Source: Lagopus muta (Eukaryota > Chordata > Aves > Galliformes > Phasianidae). From it: 64,000 nt of DNA. The stretch lies in the NCBI RefSeq assembly GCF_023343835.1, contig NC_064443.1, positions 9,982,001 through 10,046,000 on the forward strand. The letters run 5' to 3'. The notes beneath the pieces were generated by a model, which saw only the letters and a list, made by a program, of their open reading frames with translations, made no database searches and was not told the DNA's origin. Within the stretch, counting starts at the first letter, position 1. The number at the start of each line of letters is the position of its first letter. Of the stretch, positions 21,350 through 34,000 are shown one piece after another. A program made the translations under genes and the position numbers.

Positions 21350-22347
21350 AATAGCAAAACAAAGGATAAAAAATACAGGACCTGCTCCATGCAAAATCAC
21401 CTCTCTGTGATAGGACTGATTGCAGAAGTGACAAGAAGCTTGTCATTAAATCCAGCAAATGCATTTGGAGCAAGGAATAAACTGCCTGGAGCAGAAGTGC
21501 CCCGTGGGTACAAACGTGCAGCTCTCCTCTACCGGGCCGTCAGTCACTTTTATTTCTTTTCACTGCTAGTGCAGTGGCCGTGGTCAGAAAGGTGCTGGCT
21601 TTAAAACAACAGTGTCAAAACTGGTGAGGAAAATAAGAGAAGCCCACACTATCACCAGCCAGGCTGGCCCCTTTGCAGAGCTGCTATCTGCTCCCTGCAC
21701 ACTGCACCTGCATTGTGTCTGCTCCATAGGCTGATAAGACCCCGCTCATCTATTGTCAGCCCCACTGAGCCAATCTAGCTCCATTTGAGCGAGCTGGATT
21801 TTGTTCTGCATCGTGTATCAGTGACAACTTCCAGCTATGGCCTTGCTTTAAAAACCTCACTGGTGAGGGTGCATGGAGCTTGAGGAGTGAGGCGTATCTC
21901 TAAGCACAAATGGAATTCAAAGCAACTGGAAAACAGGCTTTGAAAATGGAGGGAATATGCTGTGGAGGCTGTTAGAAGGGACAGGATAAACGTGGGACAT
22001 CAGGATCACTGCAGCTGATGCTGCTGTACAGGGCTGTACCTGGAGGAGGAGAGTCACTGGATACAAAACACAGTGGTACGCCTGCTATAAAAGCAGCAGA
22101 AAGGGTGATCTGTGGTTGTGGCACAGCAGTGACACTGAGTGGCTGGAGTGTAGTGTAAGCGATCTTGGCTTGGAGCTCCATTTCTGCTGGATTTCTCCAG
22201 GGCTCTTGGCTGGAGAGGAGATTTTGCAGGGGTGTATTGAAGGAAGCCAAGAGAGTGGGGAGGTTGGGGGACTCGTGCTGAGCCCTTCTCAGCCTTTTGA
22301 AAAGTCTCCTGTGGTTTGGCAGTGTCTGAGGCAGGAAACAGAAGAGA
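21350..22347. other. Unique non-coding DNA
   Basis: No exon or repeat is recognised. The paired frames at 22054-22515 (minus) and 22116-22469 (plus) run into the CR1 copy that follows and are not supported as genes. Confidence 0.45.
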
Positions 22348-22556
22348 TTTCTGGTGGGATACTAAGAAAAACTTCTCTGAAGGAGTGGGTGGGCACTGGC
22401 ACAGGCTGCCCAGGGAGGTGGTGGAGTTATTCCTGGAAGTGTTCAAGAGCCATGCAGATGTGGCACTGAGGGACATGGTTAGTGGGCAATACTGATGGGA
22501 GGTGGACGGTTGCACTAGATGGTCTTAGTGGTCTTTTCTAACCTTGATGATTCTAA
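22348..22556 (+). mobile_element. CR1 LINE 3' fragment
   Basis: The landmarks are GGGATACTAAGAAAAACTTC, then GGCACTGGCACAGGCTGCCC, GTGTTCAAGAGCCATGCAGA, GAGGGACATGGTTAGTGGGC and the end CTTTTCTAACCTTGATGATT. The start may lie somewhat further upstream. Confidence 0.92.
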
Positions 22557-25039
22557 GACTTACCTCCTGAGTTTCAAATAGATGGTCTCTAACTAAGCAG
22601 AGCTGCAGGCCAGGCCTCGAAGAACTACAGTAATTTGGACAGTAAATAAGATGGAGCCTTCAACTACATTTTTATTAATGAGATGACACATTTTAAAATC
22701 AAATTACTTTGATACTCTTGGCTCAGGGAAGTCAAGATGCAGGGGAAAGCCAATCACATAATATGAAACAGCTCACACAGTAGTTTTTGTGTATTTCATC
22801 TTTAATGAACCTGCCATTTTATGAGTCAGCACTGATGGGAAATGTGATGGTCTCATTTCAGGAATTCTCCTTACGCTTCAGGTCTCTGCCTGCCAAGGTG
22901 TCATCGCCTTGCTCTTTGCTCTCGGACTGCCATGGTTCCCTCCAGCCCTTTTAGGCTTTCCTGCTTGAAGATTAACCCTACAGTCTCATGCTGGACAACT
23001 TAATTCAGCTGAGGAGAAACAGCAGTACATGACAGATAAGAAAGTAATTGCACCCTGAGGAAGCATGAGGAGTGCCTGCGTCATATACACTTGCTTTACA
23101 AAACAGCAGCTACTTATTCAAAGGAAGTGGCCTTTGGAATCACAAACAGAGTACATGGAAAAGACATGCTTGCAGGAACCTCATTAGATTTCTAACATGG
23201 CTAAGCAGGGCAGGTTCTATCCTCGTTTTCTGCCATTAGAGATGGTGGAAAAACAGATCGTGTATCTCTTTGTTTTCCCGTGCTAAATATTTTGTGGCCA
23301 GATCACAGGAGGAGGGCAGAGAGATGGAAAATTCATGGTGAGAAGCCTGAGAGGAAGAGACAGGAGAGTTGGGATTAGGCAGTTTAGGATGAGGAGGAGA
23401 TGGTAGTTCCAAGATGGGGCTGAGACTCATCTAGATTTGTTTTTCCCAGAGATAGAAAGAAATCACACACTTTTTTTTCTTTTCTTTTTTCTTTCTTTTT
23501 TTTTTTTTTCTGAGGGTCTTAATGATGTTTAGCCTTCAAGCTTCACAAAATGTCACCCATCAGGTGCCCCAGAGATCAGAGGCACCCACCTAGCAGCTCG
23601 TGCTGCTGTCCCTCAGCTTTGCTGTGAGAGGGGCAAATGCATGGAAGGATTACGGACATCCAGAAAAGAAGAGCAGACAAAACCATGGAAAAAAAATCAT
23701 CAAGATTTATTAACCAAGAGATCCCTCCCTTCAAGTGGGAAAATACCAGGCAGAGCACAGAGCACAGCAGCCACCATTCCCTCACCCTTTTTGTGCCCTT
23801 TCCTTGCTGCTGTTACAACGGGACAGCAGGCTGGATGGATGCTTGACTTTGCTCACTGCAAATGTTCTTCTCCTCTTTGAACCTCAAAGGTAAAAATAGT
23901 TAGAGATCTCTGACTTGATTCAAGTGTCTTTCAGATGGGAAAAGCTTTCAATTGCTTCCAGCCTGGGGCCAGAGCAGTACCAGTGACCATGAAATGGAAG
24001 GCTCTGCATCCTGTATTAACCAGTCACAGCAGTCTTGTTCTCTCTTCTTTGCCTTGCCTTGCCTTTGCTTTTTTCATCCTCTAATGAAGCACAAGTATCC
24101 GGAAGGAATGCATGCTAGGGGTGACAGGGAAATGTCCTTCTGATCTCTCCTCTTGAAGGAAGATTTGGAACATTTTAATAAAGTGGATTAAGAACTTGGA
24201 CACAAAAAATAACCTGTTTCCCCATGATGGGTGCTTTAATCTTCTCCCTGAGCTGCTGACAAAAGCTTTTCTTAAAGAAGCCTCCTGAGCACAAAAGGGA
24301 GAATAAAAGAATGGGAGAATAGACAAAGAGTTGCAAGATGTTTAAAGGCACCCCCAAAAAATGAAGCTGCTTGGGTGCTAATTGTATTCACTATTCCCAG
24401 AGCCTGTTTTCCTCTTACACTTCCGATTTTGGATCAATGCTAGAGACTGCAAAACTAACCCAAGGAAGGAAAAAGCCTTTGATTAGACAATCTGAGTGAT
24501 AAAGAAAAGTATTGAACAGAAAGCACTGTCAATGAGCTACTCAATGCAACAATTAGAAGGTGAAACTTTTTCTTTCCCTTTCTAAGCAAGACACACCAGT
24601 GCTCTGCTGAAAGGAGGTAGGTGGGAGGAATTTTTCTTGTTTTGGTGCCCAATTGTCTCCTGGACCTTTTTCATTCACATCACCCAATGTAGACTATCTG
24701 ACATTTGAAGGGACACTCCTGGTGTTTCCAGTAACAAGCTTTCTGTGACAATAAATGAATAAAGAGGTGAAGAAAAATGTTATCTGTGCAGCTGTCCCTG
24801 GAATGTTTCTGTTTGAAGAGTCTTTCCAACACTGATGGTCATACAGCTGAAGTTTTGCTCTGATGGGGAATCCCACTGTTCCATGAGCATGACGTGAGAA
24901 TAAAACCTGAGTTGGTTGGTTCAAAGTGCCAACATGGTAAGTTCATTTATTTTTTTCCTGTCTTTGTGGCCAGATTGCTATTATAAAACTGAATATTTTA
25001 AATAATAAAAATAATTTCTCCCTCCCCAGATAAGGTGTT
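22557..25039. other. Unique non-coding DNA
   Basis: No gene is recognised. A T/C-rich tract lies at 23470-23511 and a few (CTTGC)n units at about 24051-24070. Confidence 0.45.
23470..23511. repeat. T-rich pyrimidine tract
   Basis: T runs separated by single C residues over about 40 bp. Confidence 0.9.
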
Positions 25040-25162
25040 TTCAGCATGGAAGTATCTAAATCAGGCGTTTGGTCTGATTTTTGACTGGTCCTGTGCGGAG
25101 CCAGGAGTTGGACTCAATGACCCTTACTCTCTTCCAACTTGGGATATTTTATGATTATATGA
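25040..25162 (+). mobile_element. CR1 LINE 3' tail, second tail type
   Basis: The sequence GGTCTGATTTTTGACTGGTC, then CTGTGCGGAGCCAGGAGTTG, GACTCAATGACCC and CTTCCAACTTGGGATATTTT, ends ATGATTATATGAT. It is the same tail type as the copy at 17895-18085. Confidence 0.88.
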
Positions 25163-28100
25163 TAAATGTGGGGTGGTTCAATAGGTGACTCTGAGCTACT
25201 CCATGGGAACCAGTGGCCGGGGAAAAGAGAACACAGTTAACATCCCTTTGGCATGATTGTCAAATTACATCCTCTGTGAGTCTTTGCAGACTCTTGACTG
25301 CCCCAGTCCTGCAGCACTGAGAACAGCGTCAGTCTCTTGGACTTCATTTTGAGCTGATTTTCTTCAAGAACATGGTTTCTCTTTCAGCCTGGACTGCACC
25401 TACTCCAATCCAGGACAGATCCTGATCTGCTTTTGCTGTGGTTCTGCAGAGGCAAAAGATACCACCCTAGGCTCTCTTGAAACATGGGTAAGAAGGTAAG
25501 ACTGAACCAAATCTTATGCCCACCAGGCAGCCACAGGTATCAAAACAGCATGAGTTCCAAGGGTAGCTTATTTATTCCTTGACTTAAGCTTGTCTTTGCT
25601 GCCTAGATCTCACAGTAAGAGAGGAACTGAAGAGTTTCTGCACCTCTCCCCCTTGCAGTTTCAGGTGTGTCTACAGCCATTTACAGCCAGAGGTCACAGT
25701 TGCTAGGTTCACATTTCATCTGTGTCTACTTTTGTAAGATGAACTCTCTCATTTTTGCCCCCTCACCTCTAAGAGGCTGAAGTCATCCCCTCCAGTCGCC
25801 AAGAGGATTTTGTTTTCTGGTTCTCTCTGTAAGCATCAGTTGCCTGCAAAGAGCTGGGGCAAGTTCTTTGGGTTATGGTTAAGCTCCATTGCTCTCTCGT
25901 GCCCTACCATGCAAAAATTCACATAGACTTGTCCAAGCTGCTGCCTTCCTTCTTCTGCTGCATAAAAGGGGAAAGAAAACCAAACAAAGCAGAGATAAAA
26001 CCCCAGCATGTTGTACAGATTAGAAGCAAAAGAAAAAATAGGGACATGGAGAAGAGGGCTGGTAGGGAGAGCCCTCAGCTGACCCTGCAAGGGGCTCCCT
26101 GTTCACATCTTTCATTATATCTTCTTTCCTCCAATAAAAACTGCTAATCCTGAGCATCACACAGTATCACTGCGCTTCATTCCTGTATGTTGCCCATAGT
26201 CTCCCTTTAGTCCATGAGTTCTCTATGGGGCAGCCAACAACCCTGTGCCAATCCACACCTTCCTCCCACAGCACCCTGGTTTGGTGCCCATAGCACGTAT
26301 TCACAAACTATTCATTATCTTTTTTTTAAATACCATTTCCCCTTTTCTATACACCCTTGCTACTACCCTGCCTCTCCCCATCCTTCTTTCTGTGCACCAT
26401 CTTGCCCACGATTGTCCTTTTGGAGAGGGAGGGTCCCATTTTTTTTCTGATTTGTGGAAAAAGAATGAGTACAGGAGCTCTGTGAGTTTTGTTTTCAAGC
26501 ACACATTTTGTTTTGATAAACTGCGTTGTTTTGTCTATAGAAAAGTATTAACTGCTTACATCTATTTTCTCAAAGACCGCACATGAATATTAAAAGGGAT
26601 TTATTCCTACAATGGCTTCGGGCAGTTGAGTAATCCATTATAGGCTGTCATATCACACTGTGGTAATGTAAAAAGCTGGGAGTCCCTCCAATAATATTTA
26701 TTAGCAATACAGGCACATTTTCACTTTACAGGTTTTTTTCTCCCTTCATGTGATAAGTTCACATATAAAAATATTCATTAGTTTCTTTAAGCTGTTGCTT
26801 GATTTTAATTATGACGGTGATAATGATGATTTAAAAGAGTAACTGAATTTCACGCAAGTGATAGTGACCTGGTTTATCACATTTATTTCAATATATACTG
26901 GGATGCTTAATTTAAGGCCCGCAGGCCACCTGGACAGTTCATTTGGCTTTTATTTCCCTCCCTCCCTCCTTGGGGTTTCATGTGGGTACAGCAGTGCAGG
27001 AGCACTATGAATGTACTACTGCAGTGCCCACAGTCCTGCTTTGGGCATGGAGCAAAGGGGGTTAGGAAGGTGGGAGAAGGCTTATCTCCTTCACCAAACC
27101 CATAACCTCATCATGTGTCCCTTCAACACTTGTCCTTGCAAGTCAGCTGATATATAGCCATTTTGGTTGCTTTTCGTTTGACTTTTTTCCACGGATTCTG
27201 ACCTCTTTCGATGTTAGCTGGAGTTTTTGATTGCATGTAAGACTTCGATGGTGTTGTCTGTTCTTCACATGGGGTTGGAGCTCAGCAGTCGTTTCTGTTC
27301 TCAGCTCCAAGACCCAGCAGAACCTCCCGCTGTGTTACTCACTTGATGAGTGAACTCCCATCAAGGTGCTAACCCTTGAGATGAGCTCTCTGAATAGCTT
27401 CATTATTTCCCTGTGGAGTCAGCCAGGAATCAAGCAAGGACACCAAGTGCAGTGACGCTGATGCTCATTCTACTGGGACCCAAGCCAAGAGCAGCTCCTT
27501 ATTCCACAGAAGTTGTTGAGTTGAGTTGTTGAGTGTTGCTGAAGGATGACAAATAGTGGTCAGCAGTGCACTGACCTTCCTCTGAAATCATGATCCCAAG
27601 GCAAAGAGCTCCATTTATCCAGAGCACACTAGTGCCAGTTGGTTATTCTGCATCGCCTTCAATCAAATCTTGCTAGAAGAGCACCTCCTAGTGATTTTGC
27701 TGTCCTTGGTTGGATGCAGGCATGCAGAGAAAACACTTGCCTTCGTCTCACAAGATGTGAGCATAGCCTGACCTGCTGATGAATACATCCTCAAGATAGA
27801 GTGTGTAAGAAGTCCACATTATTCTATTTGACAGGCTGTACAGGCTGTCATGACTTTGAAAGTACCCTATGGGATGAAAGGTTTTCTCCAGAAAATCTTG
27901 GCTGAGAGGTGTTAAAAGGCAGATGGGTAATCTAAAATAGCTTTGGCAAGTATAAGCAAGGTGATTGTATGTAGGGCTGGTTAGTCCCCATGGATCACCT
28001 AGGGCTTTGTAATTCCTGCAGAGTTCTGCAAGAAGAGAAGATTTTTACTGTGTGTGTGGAGTGAGGATGCAGAAGCCAAAGAAGGGGGAAAAGAAGTTTA

Positions 28101-30271
28101 GGAGCATCACTACTGTCCTCTACTTTACCCCAATTGATTTCACCCGTTTCCTTCAATTCACAGCTTTCTTTTTCATTTACCTCCAGGTGTAAAACCTCTC
28201 CTCTCCCCTCTGTTGTCACTTCCCTGTTTTGTGGGTAAAAATCTGTGTTCTGAGGTGCTAGAACAAGTCAGGTTTGATTATGCATGGCCACATGCGGGAT
28301 CAATATCTGCAGGTGTGTGAATTGTGCATGCATGTGGATGCAGGTGGTCCGTGATGTGCACGGATGGGAGCGTGCACTAAAACAGCAGGGCTTGCCTCCA
28401 TGCTCCCTTTGTAACTCATTCTTCAGCCAAAACTCCCTGACCTATACTTGTGACATAATGATAATCTCCACAAGAGCCTATTACGATTATATAAATAAAC
28501 CCTTTCAACATTATTACACTGCACAGAGGAGAAACAGAAAGTGATGAACCATAGAGGACTAGGGGGAAGAAATAGTTGTGGAAACAGTCAAAGATATCTA
28601 ACTGATCATAAAGGGAGTAATGATCCTAAATTGTCTGCAAACAAGGAGGATATTCTTTAAGATACCTTATTTGTTAATATTAATCAGGAAGATGATCTCC
28701 CAGCTAGTCTCTGGATAGAGTTCTCTTGATGAAGCATGTTATAGGCCAAATGGTAGTGTTCAGACTTGCAGATCACAGCCAGGCTTAACTTTTCTTACTA
28801 GGTGGATACCAAGAGCTACTCAGAGCTGGTGGTCAAGGCATCTGTTTCCCTGCCTTTTAAAAAGTACTTATTTGCCAGAATGCCTTGGCTTTGGATTAAC
28901 TGTTTTAACCCAGTATTGAAGTGTGACCAGCTTGCGTGGACTGGATGGTATGGAAAAGACTTTTTTCCACAGGTTGTCTTTGAAATCCATGCTCTGTTCT
29001 CTGGTTGAGGTCCTACAGTGGGGCCTATCTGTGGGCTTTATGAAGATCAGGGCTGTGTAACACATCAGAGAGTGCTTGGGAGAGGCAGGAGAGAAGTGGA
29101 CAGCTTCCATGTATCCTCTCTCTTCAAAGTGAAATGAAATTCTGCCTCCCAGAAGGAGTCTGTTACCAGCTCCCCTGATTCTGATGCCCTCCATGTGCTC
29201 TCTGTTGATTGCACTGGCCTCCAGTGCCTGCCGTGTGAAGCCTGTGCCATGTTTTGCTGCTTTGTGGCCAGCAACAATGAGTGACCAAGGCCAGCCAGTC
29301 CTGCTTCCTGCCCCTGCCACTGAGCTGCTTCTGGAATCTAAGTGGAATCAATATACAACAGCGCACAGCTTTATTAAACACATCTATTCTCTCTGGATGG
29401 CTGCAGAAGGCTTCATTCTCCCTCCCTATATGTAAGACTTGGCATGGATTTTTTTCTTCTTTCCTCACCCCACTAATGTGGCACTCACTGTGGTTCTCCT
29501 GAAGTTCCAGACCGAGATATAAGGTGTTTGTTTGGTAACATGGTATAATCCTGACTTGAACTGGCCAAAACAGCATCTCAGCTGCTTGCCCCACACCAGC
29601 ACGCTTGTCCTCAGCAGCAGGCATTTTCCCCAGGACTAGTTGGAAAACCAAGACCTGGTGCCTGGATGCCATGGTAGATGCAAACCTGGAGGCATTAGGT
29701 TGCAAGAGAAGCAGCCGAGTGAGAAAGCTGTTCCCTGAGCCAGCCACAAAGGGCTCATTAGCCAGCAGCTATTTAGGCAGTGGCACTGCAGCAACTCTCT
29801 GCTGGAAAAAGCTGATTTGTGGCGGTTTCCTCTCCACACCAAGTATGCACTGATCAGGAATATAAATACCGTTAATCCCCAGCGTTAATACCAGCAGCTT
29901 TGATCATCTTTCCCCATTATCACTCCCTTGCTGTTAATAAAAGTGATAACCATGGGGGAGAAGGGAATGGGGACTGGACTAATCAGTTTGCAGTTGGCGA
30001 TGCTGTAAGTAAACTGTCAGGTCTGGAGATTAGGGATCTGAGGAAACCCTGGGGAGATGGTGTTAAATAAACACTTTTGTTCATGCAGGTTGGGAAAACG
30101 AGACACCCAAGGCAACCTGGCCTCAGTGACGGTGCCTCTGGACATCAAGGGGGAGCTCAGGAACAAATTTCTGCAAGGAACTTTCTACAACTTTCTAAGG
30201 TATGCTTTTCTTCCTGTTTTCCAACCAGTTACAGTGATTTACGGGCTCCTGCTCCTTCTTCGTCCTCCTTC
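25163..30271. other. Long unique non-coding stretch (about 5 kb)
   Basis: This has no recognised repeat. The minus-strand frame 29163-29747 (194 aa) is long but has no domain, signal or family resemblance. The AT-rich block 26580-26935 lacks open frames and resembles a conserved non-coding element. A short splice-bounded candidate exon lies at 30089-30199 and is described among the findings. Confidence 0.4.
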
Positions 30272-30453
30272 TCTGGAAGAGGCTGACCAGGGAATTTCTG
30301 GATACCCCATCCCTGGAGGTGTTCAAGGCCAGGTAGCATGGAGACAGCCTGATTTAGTGTCTGATTTAGAGATTGACAACCCTGCCCATTGCAGGGGAGT
30401 TGGAACTAGATGATCTTTAATGTCCCTTTCAACCCAAGCCATTCTATGATTCT
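30272..30453 (+). mobile_element. CR1 LINE 3' fragment
   Basis: The landmarks are CCCCATCCCTGGAGGTGTTC, AAGGCCAGGTAGCATGG, CCTGCCCATTGCAGGGGAG, TTGGAACTAGATGATC and CCCAAGCCATTCTATGATTC. This is the tail type with the CCATTGCAGGGG motif. Confidence 0.94.
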
Positions 30454-30994
30454 CTCACTAGTTACTTAGTGGCTGGCCTGGTGTCTCACCTATGAAAATT
30501 ATCCCCAAGCTTTGGAAAGATTTTTCTTGGGTGAAGAGCAGAGAGAGTATATTTCCCTGCACAGTTCCTTGCTGATAGCTAAGACAAACTGGGCAGAACA
30601 GATCAAGATTGATAGTATTTGCTTGTGATGGTTTCCTGATGGCATTTTGTGGAAGAATGGAGGGATAACTAATTTGCTCACCAGAACCGTAGTTTACCTT
30701 CGAAAAACGTAATTGAGTCTATTGCCTTCATATTCAAAAGATAAATGTGCCTTGAGAATGGCCAATTGGGTCTGATTGTGTCTGCAGAGAGTCTGAGAAT
30801 AAAGAAAAGCATGTGCATCACTAGCGCATAAGTTACAAACTCTCTTGATATGCACTTAGGTGGCCCCATTATTAACCAGCACTGCAGAACTTAAAGGGCA
30901 GGGATGCCCCTAACGTGAAAGCACGAAAGGATCTATTGGAAATAGCTCCTCATTCTGGTCTGGAGGAGGGAATAACACACGTGGTAAATCTGGA
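30454..30994. other. Unique non-coding DNA
   Basis: No feature is recognised. Confidence 0.5.
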
Positions 30995-31070
30995 TATAGA
31001 ATCATAGAATCATTAAGGTTGGAAAAGACTACTAAGATCATCCAGTGCAACCATCAACCAATTATCACTG
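30995..31070 (-). mobile_element. CR1 LINE 3' tail (minus strand)
   Basis: TATAGAATCATAGAATCATT is followed by AAGGTTGGAAAAGACTACTA, AGATCATCCAGTGC and AACCATCAACC, the reverse complement of the CR1 end. It is short, about 75 bp. Confidence 0.9.
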
Positions 31071-34000
31071 TGCACAGAGCAGAACCTGGGGGGGTACCAA
31101 CAACTTTTGTTTTGGGACTGATTGTTGTTGACAGCAAAGCTGGGAGAGGAAACCAGGAGCGCTTAAACTCTGTAAGAGGAGCAGAATGGGGAGGCATAGC
31201 TCTTGCTTTTTGCACTGGCTGCTTGGGCTGATAACAGCCAGTGGAAGCAGGGCTGAGTACAAGACAGACAGTGGCTCTGTTCTGTAATTGCAGTGTGAGG
31301 CTGTGAATAAACAGTGTCCCACAAGTGGAGGAAGCCTTTCCTGTGCCCATCTATCAGAGCAACACCCACAGTTGGATCAAGGCACCAGCTGGAGCCCAGT
31401 GCTCCCATTCCTGTCTGCCACTTGCTCAGCCCCATCCACTAAGAGCCCTTCCCCACTGTATTATTTTCACAGTTTCTTATTTTGTAGTGGCATCCAGCCC
31501 AGAGCTTTCACAGGAAAGGGCAAATGGTCGGGGACTCATTTTAACAGCAAAAGGGAACTTGCAAGAGCTTCACAAACTTCTGGATGGGGCCAGAAGGTCT
31601 ATTTTTCTGTGGCAGCTGGTCAGAGATAGCGAGAGCAAGATTCGCCTGAACCTTTGATAATTAAACTCTCAGCTGCCGAAGAGCTGGCTGCCTGGCTGCC
31701 AGATAAATGCTGTTTCCCTCGAATTAGTGTGGAGCCAAAGTGACATCCAATGGCTGGTTAGGCTCATCAAACTGGCTGTTCTCTACAGCTATCCCAAGGG
31801 ATAGAGCCCAGGCGGCCATTTGCCAATGGAAAAAGGCAAGTACAAATGCCGGGCACGTATCATCCTGCTGAATTTATCACATCTGCAGTTCAGGTACTTT
31901 TAGACTTCCTGATGTCATAATACTCCTTTATACAAGAGCTTTCAGGGAAAGCTCCCAAATATGCATTAGACGGAGATGTAATAAGACAGGTCCTGTATAT
32001 TAAACAGCTACTGCCAGCTCAAATTGAGTCCCAAATTTAGGGTTGAAATGAACGAACTATTACAAAGCCTGACAACATCAGAAATATTCTTGCGCTATTT
32101 ATTTTTTGGACAGGAGTTGGAAGAAAAATGGTGGGGGTGTCATTTCTGTAGGGGAAGGGTAGTGCCACCTGCAGGGCCCTCAGACAGGGCTGGGAAGTGA
32201 CAATCCGAGAGCCAAGCACTGATAAACTTGTGCCTAACGGTGAGCCTCATCCCCCAAGTAGAGAGAAATTGAAAATGCAAACAATGAGGTAGAAAGAGTG
32301 GAGAACAAATTGGATTTCAAAAATTCTTCCTGTTTCAGTCATCTCAGGTACTGCTGGATTTCAAATCCCAGAAGTGTGGTGGTGGTTTTTAAGCTGACAG
32401 TGTTCCCTGTGCTCCAGCTGAATGTGTCAGGACAGAGAATTATTATTACAAAGGCACAGAAGGAAAGGATGCAGTTTGTTAGGTGCCAAGCAGTGTCCCT
32501 GCCTGCTAAGAAAAAGCAATGCTAAGACAGAATAAAGAGCAATGTTAAAACAAGGCTAAAGTGCTGCCTTGCAAAAGGTGACACTGGTAAACAGATATAA
32601 ACACCAGCAGTGTACTGGGAGGGCAGCAGAGCTTTATTGTTCTTGGTTAGCCATTTTTTTTTTAAATACATAATTTCCCTGAGCAAATGCAGGGTGACCG
32701 ACTCCTTCCTTCTGTAGAATGTTTCCTTGCTCAATCCTAACCCTGTATATCTTGAAAGTCTCTGACATGGGTGAGCAGGTGAGAATTGTGGTGAGAGCTA
32801 GGGAGCTGAGCTGTGTGTGGCTTGGCTCAGCTCTGCATTGGTGCTGAGCGATGAAGCAGGCTGGGTGGGCTGCCTGGAGATGGTTCCTCTCTGTAGTTAT
32901 TGAACACCTACTCACCAGGGTTGAGTGATCACCTAGCATTTAATTATTAAGTATCAGTAAATCAGCTGGAAGTGTGCTTGCCTGATGCCTGGTGGATGTG
33001 AGTGGTGAGGGCTGTGCTCAGAGCCCACACACTGAGCAAGAAGGCTGTGCATTGGGCAGATTATAAAGACTACTTGTGTTGACTTTGTGCTTGAGAAAGA
33101 GGAGATAAATGCTCTCAGTCCCAGCAATTCAGCACAAAAACATCTATTTCAGTGCAACCACCAAACACCTCAGCGCTGGGAACATATATTTTTCTGCAAA
33201 TCAAAATGTGTTCTTTCAAAACCATATGTCACTGATGGATCAGCCTGATTAGCTGGGCTTTCTTTTGTGAAGGTCAAGCTGCAGGTAAGTGCTTTCATTT
33301 GTGTTTGTTGCTTTTGAAGCTGGGGAAGAGTTTCATTCCTAGCAGTTATCTGCTTGGCCACCAGCATGGAGCATCACAGCTCATGGCAGCTCCATGAGAG
33401 GTGATAACACCTTGGCTGATCTGCCTTAACATTTATGTTTAGTAGAGCCAGCTCTTTCCTTGCAGCAGGGAGAACTTGTTTGCCTGACCCTACCGGGGAC
33501 TAGAATGTAACTAACGTTGAGTAAATCAAGTGACTCTTCTACACAGAAAGAGAGCCTCCTGAGATCCCACTAGCAGGACTCACAACTGCAGCCAACAAAG
33601 GTATAGGTTTTCACTAGTGAAAGTGTTTTTCCTAGTGAAGGACTTTGAAAGAGTTCCTAGTTGAAGTGCTGAGGGTAAGGTAATCTGGCAGGGTTCTTAA
33701 AGGAGAAAAATGCCATCTGCTGCCACTCTAACATACACCAGGAGCTTAAAAATGGCTGTTTCTTGGTTCCTATACCTTGCTTAACTCAGGTAGGTTCTTG
33801 GGATAGCAAAGGCACTGCAAATCAAAGGTATTACTAGTAGCATTGGCATAATAGTTGCTGTGTGATGCTGTACCCACACTTGCCCACTTAGACAGCCCTC
33901 TCCTAGAGCAGTCAGCACCAAATACTGGAAAAACAGCACTTGGTTATTGATAACCACCATTGATTTCCAATGAACCCGCTCATCGGATAACTACCTTCTG

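Noticed and set aside
29163-29747. Minus-strand 194-aa open frame
   Set aside because: Composition rich in Cys, His, Gln and Trp, no recognisable domain, and overlapping frames of similar quality on the other strand.
33281-33290. Strong splice donor word CAG|GTAAGT
   Set aside because: No acceptor and open frame at a suitable distance upstream. Single donor words occur by chance.
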